Shown piece by piece: positions 8,759 through 16,577 of a DNA stretch of 21,203 nt (the first letter of the stretch is position 1; each line of letters begins with the position of its first letter). The DNA is taken from the NCBI GenBank assembly GCA_964551645.1, contig CAZKDV010000037.1, positions 1 through 21,203 on the forward strand, read 5' to 3'. The translations under genes and the position numbers were made by a program. The notes beneath the pieces are model-generated. The model was given only the letters and a program-made list of their open reading frames with translations. It did no database searches and was not told where the DNA came from. The stretch is from CAZKDV01 sp964551645 (GTDB taxonomy: Bacteria; Bacteroidota; Bacteroidia; Bacteroidales; DTU049).

Positions 8759-9901
8759 GTGAAAAGGTTTGCTTTAATATTTATTCATTTAAATATAATA
8801 TTTTTCTTGCTTTATTCAAATTTATTATTTGCACAAACTAAACAAAAACAAGTATCAAAAGTTGTATTAGATGCTGGACACGGTGGACATGATCCCGGAG
8901 CTGTCGGCAAAAAATCAAAAGAAAAAAACATAGTTTTGGAGCTTGCACTTATGACTGGTAAACTTATTGAAACTCATTGTCCTGAAGTTGAAGTGTTTTA
9001 CACTCGCAAAACAGATGTTTTTCTTGCATTAGAAACTAGGGCTAACATTGCAAATGGCAAAAAAGCAGACTTGTTTATATCTATACATTGCAATGCCAGC
9101 AAGAGGACAGAAGCAAGAGGCACTGAGGTTTATGTAATGGGTATGGATAAGTCGGGAGCAAATTTTGAAATTGTTCAAAAGGAAAATGGCGTTATTTTGT
9201 TTGAAGATAATTACGAAGAAAGATACGAAGGTATAGACCCAAAGTCTCCAGAGGCTTATATAATTTTTAATATGTTTCAGAGTGCATTTAATGATAGCAG
9301 CATTAGGTTTGCTTCAAAAGCGATGGATGCATTTAATAAAAATCTCGGTTTGCTTAATAGAGGTGTCAAACAAGGACCGTTTCTGGTGCTTTGGCGAACA
9401 GCAATGCCGAGCGCACTTGTTGAAGTGGGTTTTATATCTAATCTTGAAGAAGAAAAAATTTTAATGTCAGAGCAGGGCAAGCAAAAAGTGGCTTATGCTA
9501 TATATTCAGCATTTGTAAATTACAAAAGCGAAATTGAAAATAGCAAGTTGAAAGTAGTATCTTTTCAAGAAGCTTTTGGATTAAAGGCAAAATCGGAGCA
9601 AGAAGGTAAACAAGAACCCGAAGCTCAAAGTAGTGATACCAGCATATATTACAGAGTGCAGTTATTCATAGATTTGCAACTTCTTTCTCAAAATGACGAA
9701 CGCTTCAAAAGTATTGAAAATGTTGAACATTATTTTGAAAATGGATATTATAAGTATGTAGTCGGAAAATATCCTAAGATTGATGCCGCATTAGAATTGC
9801 GAAAAAACATGGTTGAAAAGGGCTTTAAAGATGCTTTTGTAGTTGCTTTTGAAGGCAGTAAGAGAATAGATGTGTCAAAGGCTAAAAGTATAACCGAATA
9901 A
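8759..9901 (+). CDS. N-acetylmuramoyl-L-alanine amidase with C-terminal SPOR-like domain
   Basis: A periplasmic zinc amidase (Amidase_3 family) that cuts the bond between N-acetylmuramic acid and L-alanine in peptidoglycan, usually in cell separation. I chose the GTG at 8759: it opens directly onto a signal peptide (MKRFALIFIHLNIIFFLLYS, cleavage after FA25) and lies after the mapped promoter; the ATG at 8621 would overlap lptD and add 46 residues that do not look like protein. The catalytic domain spans about 34-243, with zinc ligands H41 (LDAGHGG), E61 and H110 (ISIHCNAS), and catalytic E222 (VEVGFISN). The last 75 residues (YYRVQL...YKYVVGKYPKIDAALELRKNMVEKG) resemble a SPOR domain, which binds denuded septal glycan. 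380 residues in total. Confidence 0.9.
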   Translation: MKRFALIFIHLNIIFFLLYSNLLFAQTKQKQVSKVVLDAGHGGHDPGAVGKKSKEKNIVLELALMTGKLIETHCPEVEVFYTRKTDVFLALETRANIANGKKADLFISIHCNASKRTEARGTEVYVMGMDKSGANFEIVQKENGVILFEDNYEERYEGIDPKSPEAYIIFNMFQSAFNDSSIRFASKAMDAFNKNLGLLNRGVKQGPFLVLWRTAMPSALVEVGFISNLEEEKILMSEQGKQKVAYAIYSAFVNYKSEIENSKLKVVSFQEAFGLKAKSEQEGKQEPEAQSSDTSIYYRVQLFIDLQLLSQNDERFKSIENVEHYFENGYYKYVVGKYPKIDAALELRKNMVEKGFKDAFVVAFEGSKRIDVSKAKSITE

Positions 9902-9927
9902 TATTTCAACATAATTGAAAATATATT

Positions 9928-11184
9928 TTGAAAAAAATTAATGTTTTTCGTAGAAAATCAAAATTTCAAGAGGATAATAATTCTGTTTATCAGATTTTAT
10001 GGAATAAATTCACTAAGTCGAAGCTTAGCATGTTTTTCTTTTATTTGGTCATTGTACTGATTGTTTTGTCAATATTCGGATATTTTATTATTCCTGACTC
10101 AAGCCCTTATGCTAATCGCCAACATCTTGAAATTTCATTGCAATATCCGGGCTTTAAAGTTGATATGTTAAGTATTGTCAATAACGAAAATCCCGAAAAA
10201 ACTAATTTTTTTCATACTTTGCTATATGGCAAAAAAGACACAAAAACATTTATTCCAATATATAACTATAATATTCAAAATGACAGTATAGTTGTTGAAG
10301 TTTATACGGGTATGACCCCCAACGAAGGCATGATTTACAAATACCATCTTCTTGATGTTTGTTTTCCTTTGGATATGGAAGCAAACATTGAGCAAATGGA
10401 AAATAAGTATGAATATACTGATGTTTTAGGCGAAAAGAGGAATATTGATAAAAGTGTGGTTTTGAATTTAGTTAGGGACAAGCATATCGTGAATAAACGA
10501 TTTATTTTGGGAACAGACAAATTTGGAAGAGATGTGTTGAGCCAGTTAGTGATTGGCGCAAGAGTTAGTTTGTCGGTGGGATTTATTGCTATTGCCATTT
10601 CTCTTTTGATTGGAATTGCTTTGGGTGCAATTGCAGGATATTTTGGAGGACGAATTGATGCTTTAATTATGTGGTTTATTAATGTTGTATGGGCAATTCC
10701 TACTTTGTTTTTAGTGATTGCTATTACATTTGCTTTAGGAAAAGGATTTTGGCAAATATTTTTTGCTGTCGGATTAACACTTTGGGTTGAAATTGCAAGA
10801 ATAGTTAGAGGACAGATTATGTCTATCAAAGAAAAAGAATTTGTTGAAGCTGCCATTGCTATGGGTTATTCGCATACTCGTATCATTTCTAAGCATATTT
10901 TGCCTTCTGTTATGGGACCTGTTATAGTGGTTTCGGCTGCTAATTTTGCATCAGCAATTTTACTTGAATCAGGTTTGAGTTTTTTGGGCATAGGAATTCA
11001 ACCTCCAATGCCAAGCTGGGGAACAATGTTAAGAGATAACTATGGCTTTTTAATAATGGATTATGCCTATCTTGCAATAACTCCCGGAATAGCGATAATG
11101 CTTTTAGTTTTATCTTTTATGGTAATTGGCAATGGCTTGAGAGATGCAATAGATGTTAAAGAAGTTACAGTTAAAGCAAAATAA
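9928..11184 (+). CDS. OppC/DppC-type ABC transporter permease
   Basis: A 418-residue inner-membrane permease of the peptide/nickel importer family. One N-terminal membrane segment (about 35-55) is followed by an unusually long extracytoplasmic stretch of about 135 residues. The conserved core then runs from FILGTDKFGRDVLSQLV (about 192) through five hydrophobic segments, with the ATPase-coupling EAA loop EAAIAMGYSHTRIISKHILP near residue 308 and the typical ESGLSFLGIGIQPPMPSWG. Start is a TTG at 9928; no in-frame ATG lies upstream of the first membrane segment. It follows the amidase stop by 26 bases and is probably co-transcribed. The partner OppB permease, ATPases and binding protein are not here, so they must be elsewhere. 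Substrate unknown; cell-wall peptides are suggested only by the neighbour. Confidence 0.88.
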   Translation: MKKINVFRRKSKFQEDNNSVYQILWNKFTKSKLSMFFFYLVIVLIVLSIFGYFIIPDSSPYANRQHLEISLQYPGFKVDMLSIVNNENPEKTNFFHTLLYGKKDTKTFIPIYNYNIQNDSIVVEVYTGMTPNEGMIYKYHLLDVCFPLDMEANIEQMENKYEYTDVLGEKRNIDKSVVLNLVRDKHIVNKRFILGTDKFGRDVLSQLVIGARVSLSVGFIAIAISLLIGIALGAIAGYFGGRIDALIMWFINVVWAIPTLFLVIAITFALGKGFWQIFFAVGLTLWVEIARIVRGQIMSIKEKEFVEAAIAMGYSHTRIISKHILPSVMGPVIVVSAANFASAILLESGLSFLGIGIQPPMPSWGTMLRDNYGFLIMDYAYLAITPGIAIMLLVLSFMVIGNGLRDAIDVKEVTVKAK

Positions 11185-11202
11185 TGAAAAAAATATTTTT
11201 TG

Positions 11203-11210
11203 TAAATTTG
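11203..11210 (+). promoter_or_regulatory. -7 box for the TPR regulator gene
   Basis: TAAATTTG lies 8 bases before the ATG at 11219, so the transcript would have little or no leader. No TTTG is found at the usual distance upstream, so only the -7 element is supported. Confidence 0.35.
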
Positions 11211-11218
11211 CTATTATT

Positions 11219-12889
11219 ATGAAAAAGTTACTAATACAAATATTCGTTGTCGCAATAAGCCTTATATCTATTAATGCTTTTGCACTTGATCATTATAACA
11301 ATGATAATTATCAAGATTTAGATATATTATCGGAAAAAGAACTTAATGATTTGTCGCGCGAGTATGTGTATAATGATGCTGAAAAAGCATTGGAGTGTGC
11401 AACAAAAGCATTAGAAAAAGCTACAGCAAATAAAAATATAGAAGAAGTGGCTTATGCAAAAAATAATATGGGAATTATTTACTTTAATTGGGGAGTTTAT
11501 GAATATGCAATAGCTTATTTTATTGAGGCATTTCAAGCGTTTAAAGAAGTTGATAATTCCGAAGGCATCTCAAAAGTTATGAATAATTTTGGAGTTTGCA
11601 TGAATACTATGAATCGCCCCGACATTGCTTTGCCTTTATTTCAATTATCATTAAAGATTCAGAAAACATATAAAAATTACGAAAACATTGCAGACTTATG
11701 GTCAAATATTAGTTTAACCTATTCTTATTTAAATAATGATTCGCTATTGTTTAAATATAATCAGCAAGCTCTTGATTTAAGCAATAAAATTGGTTATTCC
11801 AAAGGAAAAGCAAATGCTTTGAATAATTTTGGAGTTTGCTATGAGCAAATAGAAATGTTAGATTCTGCTTTACATTATTATACAGAGGCATATTTAATTT
11901 CCAAAGAAAGTCAAGAAACCTATCAAACATATATTTTTCTTCAAAATCAGGCAAGTATTCTGGATAAAATGGGAAAGCACAAAGAAGCATTGAAAATATT
12001 GCACTATGGATTTGACAAAGTAATTTCTTTAAATGTGCCAGCTGCCGAGCAATCTTATAGCTATTTATTTTCAAGGATATATCATAATCTAGGAGATTAT
12101 AAAAATGCTTATGAGTATTTTCAAAAGTTTTTTGATAAAAAAGAAGAAATAATGGGTGAGCAAGTTAAACAAAAGTTTAATCAGATGCTTGTAAACTTTC
12201 AAAAAGAGCAGTATCAAAGAGAGTTAAATCTTTTGAACGAAAAAATTCAACTCAGAAAGGGTTTGCAAATAGCTTTGTTTATAACAGTGCTGATTTTGGC
12301 ATTAGTTATTGCTCTTTTAATAGTATATGTAAAAATGAAAACAGCTTTAAATCGAAGAACAGAGGAATTAAGAAAAATTGAAAAAGAATTTTTGGAAAAC
12401 CAGTTAGAACTACAAGAAACCAAAGCAAAAAAGGAAAAAAGAGAATTACAGCAAACTATTTCACAAAAAGAAAGAGAATTAGTTAGTGCATCTTTGAACT
12501 TAGTTACTAAAAGCGAAGCAATAGTTGGAGTACAGACATTTTTAGATGAACTAATTGAAAGTGGACAAATAAATAAGAAATCAGATATTTATAAGCAAAT
12601 CAATGAACTAATCAACAATTCGCATCGTACTGATACTATGTGGAATGATTTCTTTTTGCATTTTGAAAGCGTATATCCCGACTTTTACTCAAAACTTCAA
12701 GCTAAATACCCACAACTAAATAATAATGATTTAAAGTTTTGTGCCTATCTTAAAATCAATCTCGGAAACAAAGATTTATCGCGTATATACAATATTACAG
12801 AACATAGCGTAAAAATAAAAAAATATCGTTTAAGAAGAAAGTTAAAACTTGACAAAGGCGAAGATTTTTTAAGTGCTTTGTTAGTCTAA
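11219..12889 (+). CDS. Membrane-anchored TPR protein with C-terminal LuxR-like helix-turn-helix
   Basis: A 556-residue one-protein signalling candidate. I chose the ATG at 11219 because it opens a signal peptide (MKKLLIQIFVVAISLISINA); an ATG at 11153 would overlap the permease. The extracytoplasmic part, residues 30-335, consists of tetratricopeptide repeats (for example NNMGIIYFNWGVYEYAIAYFIEAFQAF and NNFGVCYEQIEMLDSALHYYTEAY). A single membrane span lies at about 348-371 (LQIALFITVLILALVIALLI), then a charged coiled coil (about 375-440). The C-terminal region (about 501-545, LKFCAYLKINLGNKDLSRIYNITEHSVKIKKYRLRRKL) resembles the LuxR/GerE-type HTH found in Bacteroidota TPR regulators. So it would sense outside the membrane and bind DNA inside; this is inferred from architecture. 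Target genes unknown. Confidence 0.8.
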   Translation: MKKLLIQIFVVAISLISINAFALDHYNNDNYQDLDILSEKELNDLSREYVYNDAEKALECATKALEKATANKNIEEVAYAKNNMGIIYFNWGVYEYAIAYFIEAFQAFKEVDNSEGISKVMNNFGVCMNTMNRPDIALPLFQLSLKIQKTYKNYENIADLWSNISLTYSYLNNDSLLFKYNQQALDLSNKIGYSKGKANALNNFGVCYEQIEMLDSALHYYTEAYLISKESQETYQTYIFLQNQASILDKMGKHKEALKILHYGFDKVISLNVPAAEQSYSYLFSRIYHNLGDYKNAYEYFQKFFDKKEEIMGEQVKQKFNQMLVNFQKEQYQRELNLLNEKIQLRKGLQIALFITVLILALVIALLIVYVKMKTALNRRTEELRKIEKEFLENQLELQETKAKKEKRELQQTISQKERELVSASLNLVTKSEAIVGVQTFLDELIESGQINKKSDIYKQINELINNSHRTDTMWNDFFLHFESVYPDFYSKLQAKYPQLNNNDLKFCAYLKINLGNKDLSRIYNITEHSVKIKKYRLRRKLKLDKGEDFLSALLV

Positions 12890-12893
12890 ATAT

Positions 12894-13658
12894 TTAATTC
12901 TTGTTTTTAAATGTACAAGCCTCTATTTTGTCGTTGGCAAAACGAAGATATGAAAAATCGTGAAACCAATTGCCGATATTAAATAAAGTTGTTTTTTCAT
13001 TAATTTCAACTTGACGAGGGGTGTGTTGATGTCCAAATATAAAATAATCAATATGTTGCTGTTCTAAAATTTTTTTTGCATGTACAATTTGAGCATCAGT
13101 TAATTTGATTTCATATAATTTGTTAGCTTCTGTTTTTTTAGTGTTTGCCCGTCTGCTTCTTTTACTAAAATAATTTGCAAGTCCGGTAGAAAAATTTGGG
13201 TGCAATCTTGCATATAGCCATTGAGCAATAGAATTTCTAAACAAGTTTTTAATAAACTTATAGGATAAATCACCGGGTCCTAAACCATCACCATGAGACA
13301 GATAAAGAAAGGAGTTTTCTATTTTGCTTATTTCATTCTTGCGATGAATTTTTGCATGTAATTCTTTTTCAAAATAATCAAACAACCACATATCATGATT
13401 GCCAATAAAAATGTGTATAGAGATGCCTTTATCCGCTATTTCGGCTAATTTGCCGAGAAGTCGAATATAGCCTTTGGGAACAACATGCTTCCATTCAAAC
13501 CAAAAATCAAACATATCACCCATAATAAAAAGCTGTGTAGCATCTTGAGATATGCGTTCTAACCATTGAACAAACAACTTTTCTCTTTTTAAAGAGGCAT
13601 AATAGTTTGGAATACCAAAGTGCATATCAGAAACGAAATACACAACTTCTTTTTTCAT
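12894..13658 (-). CDS. lpxH: UDP-2,3-diacylglucosamine diphosphatase (LpxH-like)
   Basis: A 254-residue calcineurin-like phosphoesterase that would hydrolyse UDP-2,3-diacylglucosamine to lipid X in lipid A synthesis at the inner membrane. Metal-binding motifs are D11-M-H13, GDMFDFW (47-53, D48), GNH88D, SHGDG (H122) and the C-terminal GHQHTP (H210, H212). The start is the ATG at 13658; a TTG three codons earlier (13667) is also possible. It lies 9 bases downstream of the thioredoxin-fold gene on the same strand and is probably co-transcribed, and it converges with the TPR gene leaving only 4 bases between them. Related phosphoesterases such as LpxG or unassigned Bacteroidota homologues cannot be ruled out, but lptD nearby fits an LPS role. 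Confidence 0.82.
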   Translation of the reverse strand: MKKEVVYFVSDMHFGIPNYYASLKREKLFVQWLERISQDATQLFIMGDMFDFWFEWKHVVPKGYIRLLGKLAEIADKGISIHIFIGNHDMWLFDYFEKELHAKIHRKNEISKIENSFLYLSHGDGLGPGDLSYKFIKNLFRNSIAQWLYARLHPNFSTGLANYFSKRSRRANTKKTEANKLYEIKLTDAQIVHAKKILEQQHIDYFIFGHQHTPRQVEINEKTTLFNIGNWFHDFSYLRFANDKIEACTFKNKN

Positions 13659-13667
13659 TTTCGACAA

Positions 13668-14843
13668 CTATAAAATATTTTTAACAACTTCTTCTAATTC
13701 ATCAATATTAACACCTGTTTTTACAATTTTTCCTTCTTTGTCAATTACAATAATATATGGAATAGTTGTAACATTGCAAGTTTTCACAATGGGCGAATGC
13801 CATTCTTTGAGGTCGGAAACATGAACCCCTTTTAGTTTGTCAAATTCGTAAGCCTTTTTCCATATTTCTTTGTCAAAATCAAGGGATACAGTGTATAGCA
13901 TTAGGCTTTTATTTTCATATTTCTTGATGATTTTATTGATTTCTGCATTATTTTTTCTGCAACTAGCACATTGAGACGACCAGAAGTAAATAATGCGAAC
14001 TTGTCCTTCGTAATCAATAATTGAAATGGGTTTGCCATCATAGTCTGCAAGACTAATTTCGGGAATTTTGTTTCCTGCTTGCATTCTTTCTTTGATAGCT
14101 TTTTGCTCTTCCATGATATATTTATTTCTTTCAACCCTAGATGATAGCTCAAACATGTGAGAATTGCTTGGATATTGTTTTTGTAATTCTTGAGCAACAA
14201 GTTGAAATAAAGAAATATTCTCAAATTCATCAACAACTGGCACTTGTCCAAAGGTTTGATATAAAGCCATAATAGATGCAAGAGAATTTGGATTTTTATT
14301 GACAAAATCAATAACAAACTGTTTTTGTTGTTCGTATATGCTAAGAGCAATGCTGTCTAATGAATCGCGAACTTCTAATTTATTATTGTCGTATTTTTTC
14401 TTTTCCCATACTATTGCAAGTGAATCTAATAAAATATAATTTTGAAAAGTGTTTTTATGCAATTCTTGTAGCAATAAAGACCCGGGCGAACCATTGACGG
14501 TATATGTGGCAGGCAAACTTCTGATGTCGCCCGAAAGCTGAATGTTTTCTTTATGTTCGACCAAAAGATTGATAGAGTTTTGTTTAGTCGTTCTCAAAAT
14601 TATAAATGTTGCTTCTTCGGGCTTAATGCTAAAACTGAAATTTCCACTTTCCTTAATAATGACAGAGTCGAGTAGAATATTTTCATAAGGATTGATTTGT
14701 TCAATGTACAAGGTTTCGCCTTTTGAATACAGAAATTGTCCACTAATTGTAACTTTTTTGTTGGAATGGCGATCGCATTTACATTGATAAGTCAATATTG
14801 TAGTGAGTATTAGTGCGATAGTTAAAAAGATATTCCTTTTCAT
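13668..14843 (-). CDS. Thioredoxin-fold (TlpA/ResA-like) protein with N-terminal DUF4369
   Basis: A 391-residue exported thiol-disulfide protein of a type common in Bacteroidota. A signal segment (residues 4-19) is followed by C21, which could be a lipid-anchored cysteine although the lipobox is weak. Residues 30-120 match the beta-rich DUF4369 pattern (ISGQFLYSKGETLYIEQ...DSVIIKESGNFSFSI). A helical middle part runs to about 255. The thioredoxin domain begins near 258 (KIPEISLADYDGKPI) and holds C292-A-S-C295 in FWSSQCASC, plus a cis-proline motif TTIPYI. The CASC active site supports redox activity; substrate unknown. It is upstream of lpxH with 9 bases between them. TAAATTTG on the minus strand (14863-14870) sits 19 bases before its ATG. 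Confidence 0.85.
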   Translation of the reverse strand: MKRNIFLTIALILTTILTYQCKCDRHSNKKVTISGQFLYSKGETLYIEQINPYENILLDSVIIKESGNFSFSIKPEEATFIILRTTKQNSINLLVEHKENIQLSGDIRSLPATYTVNGSPGSLLLQELHKNTFQNYILLDSLAIVWEKKKYDNNKLEVRDSLDSIALSIYEQQKQFVIDFVNKNPNSLASIMALYQTFGQVPVVDEFENISLFQLVAQELQKQYPSNSHMFELSSRVERNKYIMEEQKAIKERMQAGNKIPEISLADYDGKPISIIDYEGQVRIIYFWSSQCASCRKNNAEINKIIKKYENKSLMLYTVSLDFDKEIWKKAYEFDKLKGVHVSDLKEWHSPIVKTCNVTTIPYIIVIDKEGKIVKTGVNIDELEEVVKNIL

Positions 14844-14862
14844 AAATTGGTTTTTATCAATG

Positions 14863-14870
14863 CAAATTTA
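14863..14870 (-). promoter_or_regulatory. -7 box for the thioredoxin-fold gene and lpxH
   Basis: TAAATTTG on the minus strand, about 19 bases before the ATG at 14843. No convincing TTTG lies at the usual upstream distance. The same octamer stands before ugd and the TPR gene. Confidence 0.35.
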
Positions 14871-15011
14871 CAAGAATTTATTGAAATGAAAACTTGTGTG
14901 TCTTCAAGAACCTTATATATGGGGAAAAACTCATATATTGCAAGGGTATATCTTTTAATTATTTAATCCTACGCTAAGCTATCTTGTATTTTAATTTGCA
15001 AAGCCTTTTAA

Positions 15012-15040
15012 TTTGTTGTATATTAGCACTTTTATTTTTG
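15012..15040 (+). promoter_or_regulatory. Candidate promoter of cas1-cas2
   Basis: TTTG (15012-15015) is 17 bases before TATTTTTG (15033-15040). The -7 box ends 4 bases before the cas1 ATG, so the message would be leaderless or the real promoter lies further upstream. Spacing is shorter than at the other sites. Confidence 0.3.
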
Positions 15041-15044
15041 AGCT

Positions 15045-15962
15045 ATGATAAAGCGAACTCTTTATTTTAGTAATCCTGTTTATTTATCTGTAAAAAACAA
15101 ACAGTTGCAAATAGAAAGTAGAGAACTCGACAAAAATACTGCTTTATCAACAATTCCTATCGAAGATATTGGCTTTGTTATTCTTGATAATCAACAAATT
15201 ATTATTACACAAAGAGTGTTGCAATTGCTTCATGCAAATAATTGTGCTGTAATGGTGTGCGATGACAGACATTTGCCAACTAGTTTGTTATTGACACTAT
15301 CTGGAAACACTTTACAATCTGAACGATACACAGAGCAAATTAATGCAAGTGTTTCTTTGAAAAAACAATTATGGCAACAAACGATTATAGCAAAAATTAA
15401 AAATCAAGCATATTTGCTGAAAAGTCAAGGAGTTGAAATATCAAATATGTTGCAATGGGCAAAAGTTGTTACTTCGGGCGATGTAAAAAATCATGAAGCA
15501 AGAGCAGCAGCATATTATTGGGAAAATATTTTCAATCAAAATGAAAAATTTAGACGCGAACGCTTTGGTGAAATGCCAAACAATTTATTGAATTACGGCT
15601 ATGCTGTATTGCGTGCTGTCGTTGCTCGTTCAATCGTAGGTTCGGGTTTGTTGCCAAGTTTGGGAATACATCATCACAATCGCTACAATGCTTTTTGCTT
15701 AGCTGATGACATAATGGAGCCGTACAGACCTTTTGTTGATAAGGTGGTGTTAGAAATAGTTAATTCATACGAATTTGAAATAGAGGAATTAGGGTCGCTG
15801 CCTCCTGCGATAAAAAAGAAGTTGTTGATTATACCAGCTCTTGATGTAATTATTGATAATGAAAAAAGCCCTTTGATGATTGCCACACAACGAACAACAG
15901 CTTCATTGTCAAAATGTTTTAGAGGAGAAGTTAGGAAAGTATTGTATCCGGAAATGATATGA
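15045..15962 (+). CDS. cas1: Type II CRISPR-associated endonuclease Cas1
   Basis: A 305-residue Cas1, the metal-dependent integrase that with Cas2 inserts new spacers into the CRISPR array. It opens with the type II signature MIKRTLYFSNPVYLSVKN. The catalytic acid is E151 (NHEARAAAYYW); the histidine cluster GIHHHN (208-212) and ADDIMEPYRP (220-229, D221/D222) complete the metal site. AVLRAVVARSIVGSGLLPSLG is also typical of type II Cas1. Length is normal and no damage is seen. Its stop overlaps the cas2 ATG by the ATGA arrangement, so the two are translationally coupled. It lies upstream of cas9 rather than after it. Confidence 0.96.
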   Translation: MIKRTLYFSNPVYLSVKNKQLQIESRELDKNTALSTIPIEDIGFVILDNQQIIITQRVLQLLHANNCAVMVCDDRHLPTSLLLTLSGNTLQSERYTEQINASVSLKKQLWQQTIIAKIKNQAYLLKSQGVEISNMLQWAKVVTSGDVKNHEARAAAYYWENIFNQNEKFRRERFGEMPNNLLNYGYAVLRAVVARSIVGSGLLPSLGIHHHNRYNAFCLADDIMEPYRPFVDKVVLEIVNSYEFEIEELGSLPPAIKKKLLIIPALDVIIDNEKSPLMIATQRTTASLSKCFRGEVRKVLYPEMI

Positions 15963-16294
15963 ATAATATATTAAACGAATATAGAGTTTTGTGGATTTTA
16001 GTATTATTTGACTTGCCAACTGAGACAAAAAAAGATAGAAAAATTTATGCAAAATTTAGAAAAAATCTTTTGCAAGATGGTTTTACTATGTTTCAGTTTT
16101 CAATCTATCTACGACATTGTCCGAGTCGCGAAAATGCCGATGTACATCTTAAGAGACTTAAACGCTGGTTGCCCGAAAAAGGTCATATAGGAATTTTAAC
16201 TATTACCGACAAACAGTTCGGACAAATGGAAATATATTATGGAGAAGAAAAACAAAAAGTGCAAACAGGTTGGCAACAATTGGAGTTGTTTTAA
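15959..16294 (+). CDS. cas2: CRISPR-associated Cas2
   Basis: A 111-residue Cas2 that forms the structural core of the Cas1-Cas2 spacer integrase. The ferredoxin-like fold begins with YRVLWILVLFDLPTETKKDRKIYAKFRKNLLQDGFTMFQFSIYLRHC, where the aspartate in LFDLP is the conserved one. Type II Cas2 proteins share this start. The tail contains GHIGILTITDKQF. The ATG overlaps the cas1 stop. No csn2 or cas4 gene follows, which together with the cas1-cas2-cas9 content makes the locus type II-C. I see only a weak, unconvincing hairpin after the stop. Confidence 0.95.
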   Translation: MNNILNEYRVLWILVLFDLPTETKKDRKIYAKFRKNLLQDGFTMFQFSIYLRHCPSRENADVHLKRLKRWLPEKGHIGILTITDKQFGQMEIYYGEEKQKVQTGWQQLELF

Positions 16295-16369
16295 AAAAAA
16301 GAGCTAAGACTTATTTTGAAATTATTAAGTTTTATTGATTTTTTTAAGATGTTTGTAAAGAATTTATAA

Positions 16370-16453
16370 AATAAAAACGAGGCACCTTGCGACGCCCCGT
16401 AGTAAATGTTTTCACAACGGAATAATCCTTATTGTGAATTGGGTCATTTTGTA
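16370..16453 (-). ncRNA. Predicted tracrRNA of the type II-C system
   Basis: A short RNA is predicted on the minus strand between cas2 and cas9, transcribed away from cas9. Reading 5' to 3' it starts near 16453 with an anti-repeat (about 16434-16453, ...ACCCAATTCACAAT), then AAGGATTATTCCG, then TTGTGAAAACATT, then a terminator hairpin (16399-16378, CGGGGCGT-CGCAAG-GTGCCTCG) followed by a T-rich tract. The anti-repeat complement, (A)TTGTGAATTG..TCA, fits the start of 36-47-base repeats I recall from Bacteroidota type II-C loci (GTTGTGA-TTTG...). TTCACAA and TTGTGAA inside the RNA form a 7-base-pair stem. Its promoter is directly upstream. The exact ends are estimates. Confidence 0.8.
16378..16399 (-). 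terminator. Rho-independent terminator of the tracrRNA
   Basis: An 8-base-pair stem including G-U pairs (CGGGGCGT with GTGCCTCG, six-base loop) is followed on the minus strand by TTTTTATTTTA. It ends the tracrRNA and in type II guide RNAs this hairpin also contacts Cas9. Confidence 0.7.
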
Positions 16454-16457
16454 AGTG

Positions 16458-16491
16458 CAAATATAATATAAAAAATTCATATACGAGCAAA
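16458..16491 (-). promoter_or_regulatory. Promoter of the tracrRNA
   Basis: On the minus strand TTTG (16488-16491) is 22 bases before TATATTTG (16458-16465), matching the Bacteroidota -33 and -7 boxes with the same spacing as the ugd promoter. Transcription would begin near 16450-16453, exactly at the start of the anti-repeat. This agreement supports both calls. Confidence 0.6.
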
Positions 16492-16577
16492 TTTTTATAT
16501 TGATAAAAAAATAGGCAAAAAGTGAATAATTTTATTAATTTTATAGAAATTTTTGAACAACTTAATACAACAAATAT

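Noticed and set aside
10335..10856. 173-residue minus-strand open frame opposite the permease
   Set aside because: The plus-strand permease has strong family motifs across the same region; the reverse frame has none.
15012..15015. Leaderless cas1 message as a firm claim
   Set aside because: The box spacing of 17 is short compared with the other sites, so this is kept only as a low-confidence promoter.
16295..16345. Terminator after cas2
   Set aside because: Only a 5-base ACTTA/TAAGT stem in AT-rich DNA before a T-tract; too weak to call.
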